NCBI GenBank assembly: GCA_025024175.1
Contig: QCXZ01000001.1
Location: 40,170,942 to 40,234,941 of the forward strand
Direction of reading: 5' to 3'
Length of the DNA: 64,000 bases
From: Rhyzopertha dominica
Taxonomy: Eukaryota > Arthropoda > Insecta > Coleoptera > Bostrichidae
The notes beneath the pieces are model-generated. The model was not told the DNA's origin. It did not search any database and saw only the letters and a program-made list of their open reading frames with translations. Both the position numbers and the translations under genes were made by a program. Numbering within the stretch: position 1 is the stretch's first letter; every line of letters starts with the position of its first letter. This document shows, in pieces, positions 53,968 through 64,000 of the stretch.

Positions 53968-54640
53968 TGAAATAAGTTTTTCGATGTTTCCTAAAAGTGG
54001 CAAGTTTCTTGCGCCAAGAGGTTGGTAAAATTTGTACAAAATCAAAAAATGGAATGAAAAAGAAAACATAACTTGTCTTCTTGTATTTTCGGATGACGGC
54101 AAGATGTTGAATCCAATGGTTGTGTTTCCATACGTGAGGGTTTCAAATGCAGTTGCAGCCAGCGTACCTTCTGGATGGTTCTGGGGAATATCGGACACTG
54201 GGTGGATGCGAGCAGATGTGGTGTTGACAAATGGATAGATGAAGAAAATCTTACTAGACCCGTGTTATTACTCATCGACTGTCATAAATCACACCTGACA
54301 TTCGAATTGAGCCAATTTTGTGAGAAAAAACAGATAATTTTGTACGCGTTACCGCCAAATACCACACACATACTACAGCCGGCAGATGTAAGCGTTTGTA
54401 AACCCTTGAAGACAGGTTGGAAGAGTACTGTAAGAGAATGGCAATCCAAGCCTGAAAATTTGAATTTAGTTTTAAGTAAGACAACCTTTTGCCCTTTATT
54501 GAAAGAGGTTTTTACTAGAAATGATCTTACAGCAGTATATTAAAAGGATTTCGGAAATGCGGACTTTATTTTTTTCAACTCTGACGCCGTGGATTACAGC
54601 AAATGCGTACAAAATCACTTAGAAGATCTCAGGAAAACAG
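53960..54640 (+). pseudogene. pogo-like transposase, catalytic D-D-D core
   Basis: SGDEISFSMFPKSGKFLAPR holds the first aspartate (family pattern 'f.gDEsgF...P'); about a dozen residues expected before it are missing. LLVFSDDGKMLNPMVVFPY follows, then a frame change and PVLLLIDCHKSHLTFELSQF with the second aspartate; the usual G after D is C here. YALPPNTTHILQPADVSV has the third aspartate. WKSTVREWQSKPENLNLVL and FFNSDAVDYSKC-like residues close the core, interrupted by a stop at 54541-54543. The catalytic triad is complete, but the frame is broken. Confidence 0.87.
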
Positions 54641-55590
54641 GGACCAAGAAATCACTGATAATAGTTTGGGAATAACGGAAACTGTCTTATTGTTGCAGCA
54701 ACAATTAGAAGGAAAGGGAATTACATCGATTCCGGATATTATTACTNAAATACAGTCTATGAGAAAGAGTNGTGAACCAAAGATGCCCATAGAAAATTAT
54801 CTAGTAAATGAAAATGGCGAATTAATGTTACTTAATAGGGAGGAACAATTACGAGTTCAGTAATGAATAATGACGAGAATATAATAACAATGAACGNAAA
54901 CTTTCTTGATACAGANCCAGCTGAAAACAAAAATATCTATGAGTATGGAGTGGAACAAAAATTCCTTACAGCGGAGCTGAATTATTCCCAGAATGCTACA
55001 CTAACTAAAGAGAGTGAACGTGAGGAAATTCTCCCACCTAATATTCAGCCTCAAGATACTTTCCATTATTCTACCCAGACAGAGATCCAAAACACCGTCG
55101 AGACGAATTTACATATTGCAAATACAGATAACTAAAATGAAAGCCAAGTAAAATGTGATGTGCAAGTACAATTCTCGATGTCCATAACCGTGAGGTAAAA
55201 CAACAAGTTATTGAGAACCAAAGATTAAATGATAGCATTATTTCTGTTGTAAGTGCAATAATTGTTGAAGGAAATGAAGACAAAATATATAATGACAAGG
55301 CAATAGATAATAACTTACGAGTATCTAGTCAAATTGCAATCGGAGATGAACAAATCGTACCAAAGAATGCAAAAACTAATATTTTACAGAATATTAAGAT
55401 TCCCCGAAAAGAAACGGAACAGAATGCCTTTGGCAGTGACTTGTTTTGGCCTAACCCTATTAGTAAGACATGTAAAGTAAAAAGAGGTGAACGACAGCCT
55501 GCAGCAATATCGTCCGATGAATATAGAAAGTACTTAAAAAGAAATGTAGAGGAAAAGGAGAAATTAACAGAAGGAAAGTTAAAGAAACGA
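54603..55590 (+). pseudogene. pogo-like transposase, C-terminal linker
   Basis: A low-complexity polar stretch in shifting frames. It contains FGSDLFWPNPISKTCKVKR and AAISSDEYRKYLKRNVEEKE, matching the 'FW.Ep....kr..e..psvisS..w..y...ke..K' region that precedes the zinc finger in this transposase type. N bases at 54747, 54771, 54897 and 54916 make some residues unknown. A double stop at about 55591-55596 separates it from the finger. Confidence 0.6.
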
Positions 55591-55754
55591 TAATAACGAC
55601 TTGAAAAGCAGCACAAAAGAAAGAGAAGGGGGAAAGGTGTAGACCTATAGAGGCAGGACCGCTTGTAAAGAAAAATAAAACAAAACCAAGGGAAACAAAT
55701 GCTGAGGAAGATGAACTCGCTTGTACAAATATAGAACCAGTACGAAAGGAAATA

Positions 55755-55922
55755 TGCGCAGAATGTGATGTGGAGCTTGACAGCGATGCCGATGAAGACA
55801 ATGAGCTGAGACATATTGGTTGCGACCTGTGTCCAAGATGGTTTCATCCATGTTACACCAAGTTTCAAGGGTTAAATTATCTTGAAGTTGAAGATAAAGC
55901 CTTTATTTGTCAGTTTTGTTAA
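55755..55922 (+). pseudogene. C-terminal PHD-type zinc finger of pogo-like transposase
   Basis: CAECDVELDSDADEDNELRH then IGCDLCPRWFHPCYTKFQG and AFICQFC-stop. The Cys/His order C-x2-C, C-x2-C, H-x2-C, C-x2-C with W before the His (W-F-H) is that of a PHD finger. It closes the element's coding region at TAA 55920-55922. The same domain ends the pogo-like element on the minus strand at 16864. Confidence 0.78.
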
Positions 55923-56041
55923 AAGAATGTCCTTTTTGATAATAAATATCAATTTCTTTGCTCATTTTAATTATTTTTTTTACGTTGGCCGACTATTGAT
56001 ACGCAATAGGCTGGACATAAGTTATAGGGGGCCGACTATTG

Positions 56042-59000
56042 GGAAAAACGGCAACTTCACAAAATTTATTTTTCGCTATTTATGCAGTTTGAGATAAGTA
56101 AAATATACACATGTAATAAATTAGCCCGCACATGATGCATCAGATATAAAATTTGCAACTGTGTAGTATTATTTTGAATTAGTCCTAGGTTACACAGAAA
56201 TTACTCTCTTAAGAGGCTGACTGCTGGTCCTAAGTATTACAGACGATCAAAGATATATTGTTTCGTTATTAATTATTCTAGGTTTTTCTCGAAAATAGTG
56301 CTGTAACTAGCTCGCTGAAGGGGATTTACAACCTCTGACCGTATCACTATAATAACTCGCATGTAATCTACTATACGCGTATCATATTTTAGTGATGTTA
56401 CCAAACGATTGGGTTTATTTCGTTTTAATAATACTAAAACACAATTATATAGAGAGTTAAGAACAAATTGAAATAACTTGTTATAAATTTTAATATAAGT
56501 ATTAAAAAAGGTAGCAGACAGTACGTGTTATATTCTCATTCGATATTGCTCACATTCACTGCGATCCCCACACGATTACCGGAACGTGTATGATGCATTT
56601 CGATTTTTTATTACAGTTGCGCACTGCATAATATAATCACCGTATGATATAGTAGCAATCTGTGTGGAGTTCATTCTGTTACATAAAACCTATTAGCGTA
56701 AATCTAGCCTTACGATAAAAGGGTATTATATGCTTCTCCGCGAGAATGCTGCGAAAAATAAACCGCCTCGACATGCAAGAACAATCAACTGTTCCTGTTT
56801 AAAAGTATTAAACTGTAATATCAGAATATATTTTTATATAAAGATATAGTAAAATAAGTTCAACCAAGTAATCTACACTTGCATTTCAAATACTTGAAAT
56901 ACTTGACAAATAATTTAAAGTAATGGGTTGCGCAGGATTTTCAGTTAAAATTTTTCTAAAACAGAAATTTGAAGGTATTAGGCACTGTTCAGTTATACGG
57001 ATTTAGAAAAGTAGAAGATGAACTTGTAATAGGTATTGCAAACTGTTGTTAAAAAGATCGATAGACTCTGTGAATAGGTGTTGTTATAAAAGACGCAGTG
57101 CTTTCTAAAGCAAACGTTACTTCTCCAACTAATCAATTTTTGGTTGATATAAGGGCTTTTATTAAATCTGATCTATTTTCATTAAAACTCGCCCCTTAAT
57201 TACTAATTTTTTTCAAGCTTTTATTAAGTTACCCTGTACATTTTACCCCATTATATTCATCTGGCTTATTACTTATCCAAAAATTTAATACGGCATATAA
57301 GTTAGAATAACTCTTCATTATATTGCAAAATATTGTTAATTATAGTTATAGTGCTATAAATATAACGATAAGTAGCATGTATCCAAAGGAAAAGGATCGG
57401 CTGCAAGCGTGTTTTCAAAGCTAGAAACCGAAACTGAATAATAGTTTATCTTTTTTTCTAAATAAATTACACACCTAAAAAACTTGGAATGGTCGTATAA
57501 TAACAATAAAAGTATTTTAACTGCACTGTACTGCACCTCAAAAAATTAAACACCTGTTATGAGTTAGATTTTCCACCATTCAGTCTCCTCAGATAGTTAT
57601 GAAAATGCTCCACCATAATGTCGGACGAGATTTACTAGATGATGCGCTATGTGGTTCTAGCAAGACCTATAGTTATCCGACATTATGCTAGTCGTGTTCC
57701 AGTATTTAGATGTTTGTATCAGTAGCACAGTTTTAGCTAAGCATGTTTTCATAAAAAAGGCAATCTAACTAAGCCATGCAAACAATATCAAGCATTACAC
57801 TTTAAACAGGAATAGCTACACTGTATGCATATCTAATTGTAGTCAGGTTTGCCATACTTTGAACGTCCATTGATCTAAAACAGTTTGTTTCACGTATGTT
57901 CATTTTGCTGACTTTATTTACGATTTGATGGGAAGGGAGGGTGGAATAGTACAATATTCTTCTTTCGTGTAGCTTAACTGACAAATCACAGACCAAAGCG
58001 CATACTGCACACGATAGCATAAGTTAAACCGACACAACAACGATTAATTGCAGCTGTTTTTAGACCAAAAAATATATTTCGTGAAAGTCATCCTATACTC
58101 GAGAATAAATTAGCACATATATAGTATAGTGTAGAATAGAATAAATAAAGGAAATAAAATAATTTCAGTACATAAAATCAGTTCTTTTATTGCTCTACAC
58201 ATCTATTATTATTTTAGGTGGCGGTCTTTTATGTTTGCTGCAAATTTTTGTATGACGCAATCGACTTTTTTATGGCAACCAAGTTCTTTTGGAGTGGATA
58301 TGAAGTTATAAATACTGACCAAATTTCTAATCTTATTTGCATTCCATGTCATTTGCAAGGTTTTAAACATGAATATTTTATTTGAAAAAAATATACTTAT
58401 CGCCTTAAAACTTCAATAAATGTTCAAAATGTTGTCCATTTGTGAGTTAGAAAAAATACTCCAAACGTAACTGAAAGTTGTTTGAACATTTATAGTTACT
58501 TCAAGTGAAATTATCCTACACCCATATCTTATTGGTCCTTTCAAATCCACAACATTTTCGGTTTTCTCTTAAATTCCTTCCTTTTCAAGTTCAACGATAA
58601 AAAGGTCAAATCAAGACTAGGAAACATAGTAGTTAAATTAGGAATTAATATTCCTTTTACCTCGCAATTTAACAAAAATTGATCCATCAGAAAACAACCT
58701 ATTTGTCTCTAGTAGATCCATCATTTGCTCGTAAAATTAGTCTTCTACCAGAATTAAGTCATTTAGTCATTTCCTGAAAAACTGCTAGTTTTTAAGGGCC
58801 AAATTTTTGTACTTGTAGAATTCTATGTATTGAAGATTACCTAATTTCGTGTTCCTAACTTGTTGTCCGGTGACAGTTTTTTTTTGAACAGTCAATATTA
58901 TATCAGCTTGTCTTTTTGATTTATATACACTATCGGTACTTAACTGTTTTCTTTACATGTCCGTTTCCCAAAACTGTTTTTGCCATTTAACATTTTGAGT

Positions 59001-61433
59001 TTTGTGAAATTTTTAAACAAAACGTTTTTGTTTAATATCCTGTATATGACAGAAAAATCACTTTAGAAACGACTGAAGAAAAAACATTGGCATTGCCGAT
59101 TAAAGAAGTGCTCGTTTTTAAATGATATCACTTTAGGCGTACTATCTAACATCAATTCGTCATGGTTGCTAACAAAAGAGGGCGATCGTAAAGAATTTAG
59201 TAATTTAGTTCAAATAACTTAATGCACATTTGACATTTTGGCCCGTTTGGCGTATTTGTCGTTTACTACTCTAGTGAAAACAACCCGCTGTTACTATTAC
59301 CTACAATAACTTATACTAATACTAATACTAATACGGACACTATTGATTCTAGAAAAACGTTTACAAATCGCGGAATATGCTATGAATAACCGCAACGTCA
59401 GTGTAAATTGCAAATGAAGCTCGTTTGACAATCGACAAAAAGTCATGATAGTTCAGTTTGTTGCTCCAATACTACGACTACAACCTACATTTACCACGAC
59501 AAGAAACATTACTGGCTTACTCTTTGAACCATTTTTTTATGAAAGCCCGTTGCCTTATCGACTGTAGCATATTTGATAGATTTTGTATTTGAGGTAGAAC
59601 ACAAATCAGTCTATACAGATCATTTAATGGAGTGTCCACTAGCTGTCGCAAGATTAAGTGTATCTCTTATGGCACTTTATCTAGCACGACCAGAAAACAT
59701 GGAAACCTTGTGACGTTTACAAATGCAGCGTAATCAAGCCTGCAGCTCTAAGAACCTACACGGCAACCGCTGTTTTCGCATTATTGCGGTACAAGCGGGA
59801 AGTAAAAATATAGCCTTAATATCGGCGAGCCATTAAAGAAATAAAAGATCTGGAAAACAATAGAGGACGTTCCAATTGTCTGGGAAAACATTGCCGCTTA
59901 GCAGTGGAGGAAACCATACGGATGCTGAACATTCTCTAGAGAACCATTCACAGGGGCAATCAAAGTTAATAGGTGTTATCTTGCAGTTTGTGTTCTATAT
60001 GGGTGTGTGTGTTATCTTAAGGCAGACAGACGACTTTTTTCTGTAAGTGCGGATACTTCGGAGCCAGTTAACTTGAAGATATATTGGAGTTAGTGCCACT
60101 TGGAGCTGTTTAGACTAGCGCGCCCCTGACAGCATAATAAAACGCATTTGTAGATGCGCCGTGGAAGTAAATGGAGGTGGATAGAGAATGTCAGTCTTTC
60201 TTTTCACTACTGTATCGGTGGAATTTTAGTGACGTTACATCAGCTATCGATAACAGTTGTATCAGGTACAATTGGCGCATGTGAAATTCCTTATGGTTGT
60301 ATTTACAAAACCTATATCGCCCCATGTGCATTTTCCTTTATTGCTTTGTGAGCAGTGGTGTATTTATGAAAAAACAAAGTGGTTTTGTGCTTAGTAATTA
60401 TTGATTAATGTTAATAATATCATGAGAGTGTAGAACAGACGAAGAACCTACTTTTTCATTAAAATTTTGTCTTTTGCTTCTAAAAAATGTAGCATGACAA
60501 TAAAAAAAAATGACATATTATTTTCCTAAATTTATTAAGCAAACCAGGTTGAATATGACTGCTTATTGTTTTAACTAATATTTGTGCAGAAGCCAACATA
60601 ATAATTCTTCGACCTATATTGTATGTACTACTCGTATCTTAATACTATATTATGTGTACTATTTTAATAAAATGCTATTAAACTTAGTAGATCCAATAAA
60701 AATTTATCGTTTTTTGTGATTTGTATACTAGGTGTCTTTCAAACAACTTGAGTTTTATAGAATATAACATGTTGCTATATATCCGAATGTTAGCCTTCAA
60801 AGAGGTGTAACACACGAAATGTTACTGTATTGATAAAACTAATATTAACTTTGACATCAGTTACAAAACTACGGCCGCACTGGATTGTCAAGTGGTGATT
60901 GAGGATGATTATGAAAAAACAGCGGAGAACGTATTATTCTAGGTAGGTTTTATCATTGATCGGGTTGATTGTCCTTTTGTTACAAGTTAGGTTTGGGAGA
61001 TTTGGGTATGTGCTTTACGAAAGTATGAATATAATCTGTTTCGAAACGAGTCGGTGGAAGATAAAGATAAACACACTTACCGATGTTCACCATAATTCTA
61101 TTCGAACTTTTTTTTGGTCACGAGTAATAAAGTTGTAAGTGGATGCCGAAAACTATCTTAAAAAATGTTCTTGGTTATATAGGGTTAGATTAAAGAAAGT
61201 GTGTAATAAGAGGCTTAGATGTGTTACTATGCATTTAAGAGTAAAAAGTCTTTGTTTAATTGTTTTTGCTAATTATATTTCATTTCTCAGCCTATTTTTT
61301 GTTTTTGTAAGTCAACTCATTGCCATTTAATGGCAAACAAGCGATTCTTTGCGTATTTGTATTGTTCTTTTTATCTCTCATTACACAGGAATAAAAGGTC
61401 AATCCGAGTCAAGTTTATTTGTTTTTCATAATT
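56042..61433. other. Long non-coding stretch
   Basis: No gene is recognised. A perfect 12-bp inverted repeat CATAATGTCGGA (57613-57624 and 57676-57687) may bound a tiny foldback. CTAATACTAATACTAATAC at about 59315 is a short microsatellite. A frame at about 59590-59713 is open but not family-like. The remainder is AT-rich. Confidence 0.4.
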
Positions 61434-62147
61434 ATGGCACGTTATCCTGTTAATGAAAGATTGTATACGTAGAACTTGTACATCCGTAATCATAAAAATT
61501 CAGTGGTTACATTTCAGCAATTTGAAGAGCTAGACCCCTGAAAGAAGACAACCTGACCTGACAATGTTTCGGCGTTTTGGAAATCGTTCCGGTCAGTATG
61601 GAACTCTAAAGGATTCATTAAGGAATCGAGCCTAAGAAGAGACAATGTTGGTGAACTTTACGTGTTTGCCCAGATTAACGCTGAATCTGAAATTTCTCAA
61701 GGAACAGTTGCAAAAGAAGCGGATTTGTCTAAATCAGCTGCACAAAAGTTTCTTAAAAAGCACAAGTTACATAATTATAAATGCCATACAGTACAAAAGT
61801 TGCAGGAGATTACGTAAGAAGATTGCAGTTCTGCCGTTCGTTTTGTGGTCAAATGGTCGAAAATCCCAAAAGCAGTTCTCTGGTCGGATGAAACTTTATT
61901 TACAAACAAAGGAATATTGAATAGAAGGAGCCAAGATTTCTATGCTACAGAAATTCGTGAAATAAAGCCGCATATTCGCTTTTCAGTAAATATCTGTCGT
62001 GATATGTTACATAATCAGCTAATAGAACCGTTCTTTATACCGGATTATTTAAATGGTCAACAGTACTTATATTTTCTTCAAAACGATTTCGAAGAAATGC
62101 TGGACAATTTAGACCTCTTAATACTAGCACAGCTTCAGTTGTTTTAA
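61434..62147 (+). pseudogene. Tc1/mariner-like transposase, truncated
   Basis: The ATG at 61434 opens MARYPVNERLYT before a stop. Shifted frames then give DNVSAFWKSF, VWNSKGFIKES and ISQGTVAKEADLSKSAAQKF, a paired-like helix-turn-helix in which residues match 's...iA.e..iS...V.riL...'. AVLWSDETLFTNKGILNRRS carries the first catalytic aspartate (SDE-x-x-F). The following RFSVNICRDMLHNQLIEPFF and YLNGQQYLYFLQNDFEEML match the insect family 'fSvNvWcGi....lIGP.f....l.g..Y..fL...l..lL'. The later D-G-x-P-x-H and final acidic motif are absent, so the 3' third is deleted. Confidence 0.78.
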
Positions 62148-63540
62148 CAAGATCGGCAGAAGCCGTTGTTGAAGAACAACCTAATGTAAGTGACGTAAAT
62201 CTTACACGCTTTTCTCTCATTACAACGAGAAGGAGTGTCAACATTAGCACTTTAAAACATTCTTTTAAAACTACAGTTTTGCACCTAATATTAAGCTTAC
62301 TTACGCACAGTATGACAAATTCGTTTATTTTGATCCAGGGCACAGAAAAAATGAAGATATTTATTGTCATTTTGGGTACAGTCTATTCTGTATTTCTGGT
62401 GTATTTGCTTGTTCTGACGATTACAGTGATACACGACGGTAAGAGAGCTACAATTTAAAAAAGAACTCACATTAATTTATTGGGTGTTTTATTCACAACC
62501 ACAGATCAGGCCTTCAGAATGGTAATGGTTCTACCGTAAAAAAAGGAACTTTCTTTGAAGAACTACATCTATATCATTTGTGAGCACACAAGCGAGCAGT
62601 AAAAAAAGAGTCCAAAAACTAGTGGCATACTTCATTATGTTTGTTGGGTAACATACATTTTATGGTAGGTTAAATAAACAGTCAGAGTAGAAATTAAATG
62701 AAGGCGTTATTTTACATAAGAATAGCATATCATACCCAGTTATTTTAAAAACATTTTATATGATACTGGAAATTAAAAAAAATTAATAAAATTAATAAGG
62801 AAATTAAATACTGAACGTATTTGTAGCTTGAACACGAATGCCTTTTTTGCTATTCAGATGTTAGATATAAGTATATATGTTGTACATCAAATATAATTGA
62901 AACAAATATGTTGATTAGTGAGTTTTATAAATTGTGATTAGCACAATCTATTCGTCATAACACGCAGACAGAAACAGGGTGCGGTTCGTTTTATGTGCTC
63001 TGTTATTTAAGTCGCGAAGGGCTATGTGGCTTCCAATTTTATACCACTCTATGACGTAAATTTCGAATAATAATCAAGATGAGTGATGCTGTCTCCAGCT
63101 GTTTAAATGCCAATAATGGCCGTCGTATCTGTGAGCTAACGTCACGCCGATCATGGCGCCCATCCGATCACGTTTAAACTACACAAATATCGCACAAAGT
63201 ATGCAATTATTTTGAATTATGTAATTATCACTCGTTATATAATCGAAGGAACAACATACTTCATCTGTTTAAACATAATTTAAAAATTCATGCAACTCTA
63301 TAATAAATATTATTGAGTTGCATCATTGNTTTAATATTTCAGCGCATTAATATAGTGCGCTAACTATAGTGTTCGTCCTGCATTTACTGCAGTAGGTTCT
63401 TATTGAAGAAAAAAAATATTTTTTTTCTATTTCGCGTTCATAATGAGGCTATTATGATACGCAATTTGAGTTTCATAATACAGCCATTTCGAAAACCAAC
63501 TTTTTATTTTCCAGTGTTGGTATCACTAAAAAACATCAAA
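62148..63540. other. Non-coding stretch
   Basis: A frame of about 100 codons after the transposase (to about 62458) is open and partly hydrophobic, but I do not recognise it and it does not continue the transposase. One N lies at 63329. Nothing else is supported. Confidence 0.4.
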
Positions 63541-63586
63541 GAAAACTCCACCTCGTAACCGCGGACGTATAATGTGGACCACCAGC

Positions 63587-63645
63587 TTTGGCGTTCCCGC
63601 CAAACATTTTAGCTGCCAAAACGTGTTACCGCGGGGTAGTTCAGT
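63587..63645 (+). promoter_or_regulatory. E2F-like palindrome and arthropod initiator
   Basis: TTTGGCG-TTCC-CGCCAAA (63587-63604) is a perfect inverted pair of E2F half-sites, containing the consensus TTCCCGCCAAA. TCAGT (63641-63645), the arthropod initiator, follows about 37 bp after it. The surrounding 100 bp are GC- and CpG-rich (CCGCGGACG, TTACCGCGGGG), unlike the AT-rich flanks. This layout fits the core promoter of a TATA-less gene. The signals are short, so chance is possible. Confidence 0.38.
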
Positions 63646-63699
63646 AGTTGTCCAAAAGATGGTCTCAAATCGTTAGTGAGGTTTTTCTTGCCTCACTAG

Positions 63700-64000
63700 A
63701 TCGAAATTCGCAACTTCAAAACTGATAACGTTAGTGACAGTGCGCGTTTTCCTGCTGACGACAGTTATGTGTTAAGTGCAAGTGCGTGGCAGTATGTGGT
63801 GGGATGTGAATGCGAAGCCAGAACGGAAGTTTTACACATTTCCGATAATAATTCACAAAGATTGCTGCAATGGGTAAGAGCAACTGGCGATCCAGAAATT
63901 GAAAAAGTGAATAAACAGGAGTTCAATACCAAGAGGATTGTCGAAAACATTTTTCATCGACTTATCGAACTGCAAACAATAGATTATATATCATTCACGG
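63700..64000 (+). CDS. Unrecognised open frame leaving the window; possible exon
   Basis: About 100 codons are open to the window edge, beginning just after TTTTTCTTGCCTCACTAG, a good polypyrimidine-AG acceptor context. The frame has no Met, so it would need an upstream exon or another start. It contains SYVLSASAWQYVVGCECEAR and NSQRLLQWVRATGDPEIEKV, with ordinary amino-acid composition, mixed codons and a regular hydrophobic pattern (IVENIFHRLIELQTIDYI). I do not recognise the family. The E2F-like promoter signals lie about 60-110 bp upstream. It could be a host gene or an unfamiliar element. Confidence 0.4.
   Translation, partial: MEIRNFKTDNVSDSARFPADDSYVLSASAWQYVVGCECEARTEVLHISDNNSQRLLQWVRATGDPEIEKVNKQEFNTKRIVENIFHRLIELQTIDYISFT

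Larger units (their letters stand above)
53330..56041 (+). mobile_element. pogo/Tigger-like DNA transposon, nearly full length but decayed
   Basis: Transposase pieces from helix-turn-helix to C-terminal zinc finger lie in order on the plus strand over about 2.5 kb. Short motifs flank them symmetrically: TAGTCGGCC at 53333 and TAGTTCGGCC at 53383 on the left, GGCCGACTA at 55987 and 56030 on the right. These look like TIR and subterminal transposase binding sites spaced about 43-50 bp. Related motifs at 52911 suggest the left end might be as far as 52.88 kb. Frameshifts, stops and a short deletion inactivate it. Confidence 0.82.

Noticed and set aside
1..64000. CRISPR array, operons or prokaryotic features
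   Set aside because: No regularly spaced repeats of that kind, no ribosome-binding-site-led gene strings. The content is typical of a eukaryotic, transposon-rich region.

Overview
The window looks like nuclear DNA of an arthropod, most likely an insect. It is AT-rich by eye and has no prokaryotic gene layout. Nearly everything recognisable is a transposable element of a class common in insects: Ty3/gypsy LTR elements, APE-type LINEs of the CR1/Jockey and RTE kinds, pogo/Tigger-like and Tc1/mariner-like transposases, and many short foldback elements (MITEs). Scattered single N bases indicate a draft assembly. No complete host gene is visible. The species cannot be told from the sequence.

Layout, left to right. 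1-3085: decayed 3' half of a gypsy element (+), followed by a MITE with internal 39-bp tandem units (3087-3363). 3.4-11.3 kb: several foldback elements, including two copies of one palindromic MITE (3981-4240, 9673-10011), a TIR element (7316-8210), a candidate solo LTR (8866-9135), the end of a Tc1-like element (9163) and a 1.27-kb foldback element (10008-11281). 13.5-15.1 kb: a decayed LINE on the minus strand, then a CpG-rich segment with a splice-donor-like end (15480-15675). 16.9-18.0 kb: a broken pogo-like transposase with a PHD-type zinc finger (minus). 18-35 kb: mostly non-coding DNA with small MITEs (24686-24844, 26289-26516), a SINE remnant, RTE-like LINE fragments and a dispersed repeat with two copies. 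35.29-35.83 kb: a degenerate tandem repeat in which each unit carries a heat-shock-element-like motif. This is the most unusual non-coding signal here.

38.9-52 kb holds the youngest elements. They are a MITE with arms of about 80 bp (38910-39188); an almost intact LINE on the minus strand (41028 to about 45600), whose ORF1 and ORF2 overlap and which has one frameshift; and a complete Ty3/gypsy retrotransposon on the minus strand (46474-51991). The gypsy element has 374-bp LTRs that differ at one position I could see, a 4-bp target duplication, a tRNA-Pro-type primer binding site and a single in-frame amber codon inside pol. 53.3-56.0 kb holds a second, longer pogo-like element (+), also with a C-terminal PHD-type finger. 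56-61.4 kb shows little. 61.4-62.15 kb is a truncated Tc1/mariner-like transposase. The last 450 bases have an E2F-like palindrome, an arthropod-type initiator and an open frame that leaves the window. They are the best candidate for the start of a host gene.

No cellular pathway can be reconstructed, so the genes work together only within each element: gag, protease, RT, RNase H and integrase between LTRs; ORF1 and ORF2 in the LINE; transposase plus terminal repeats in the DNA elements. Non-autonomous MITEs would depend on transposases encoded elsewhere.
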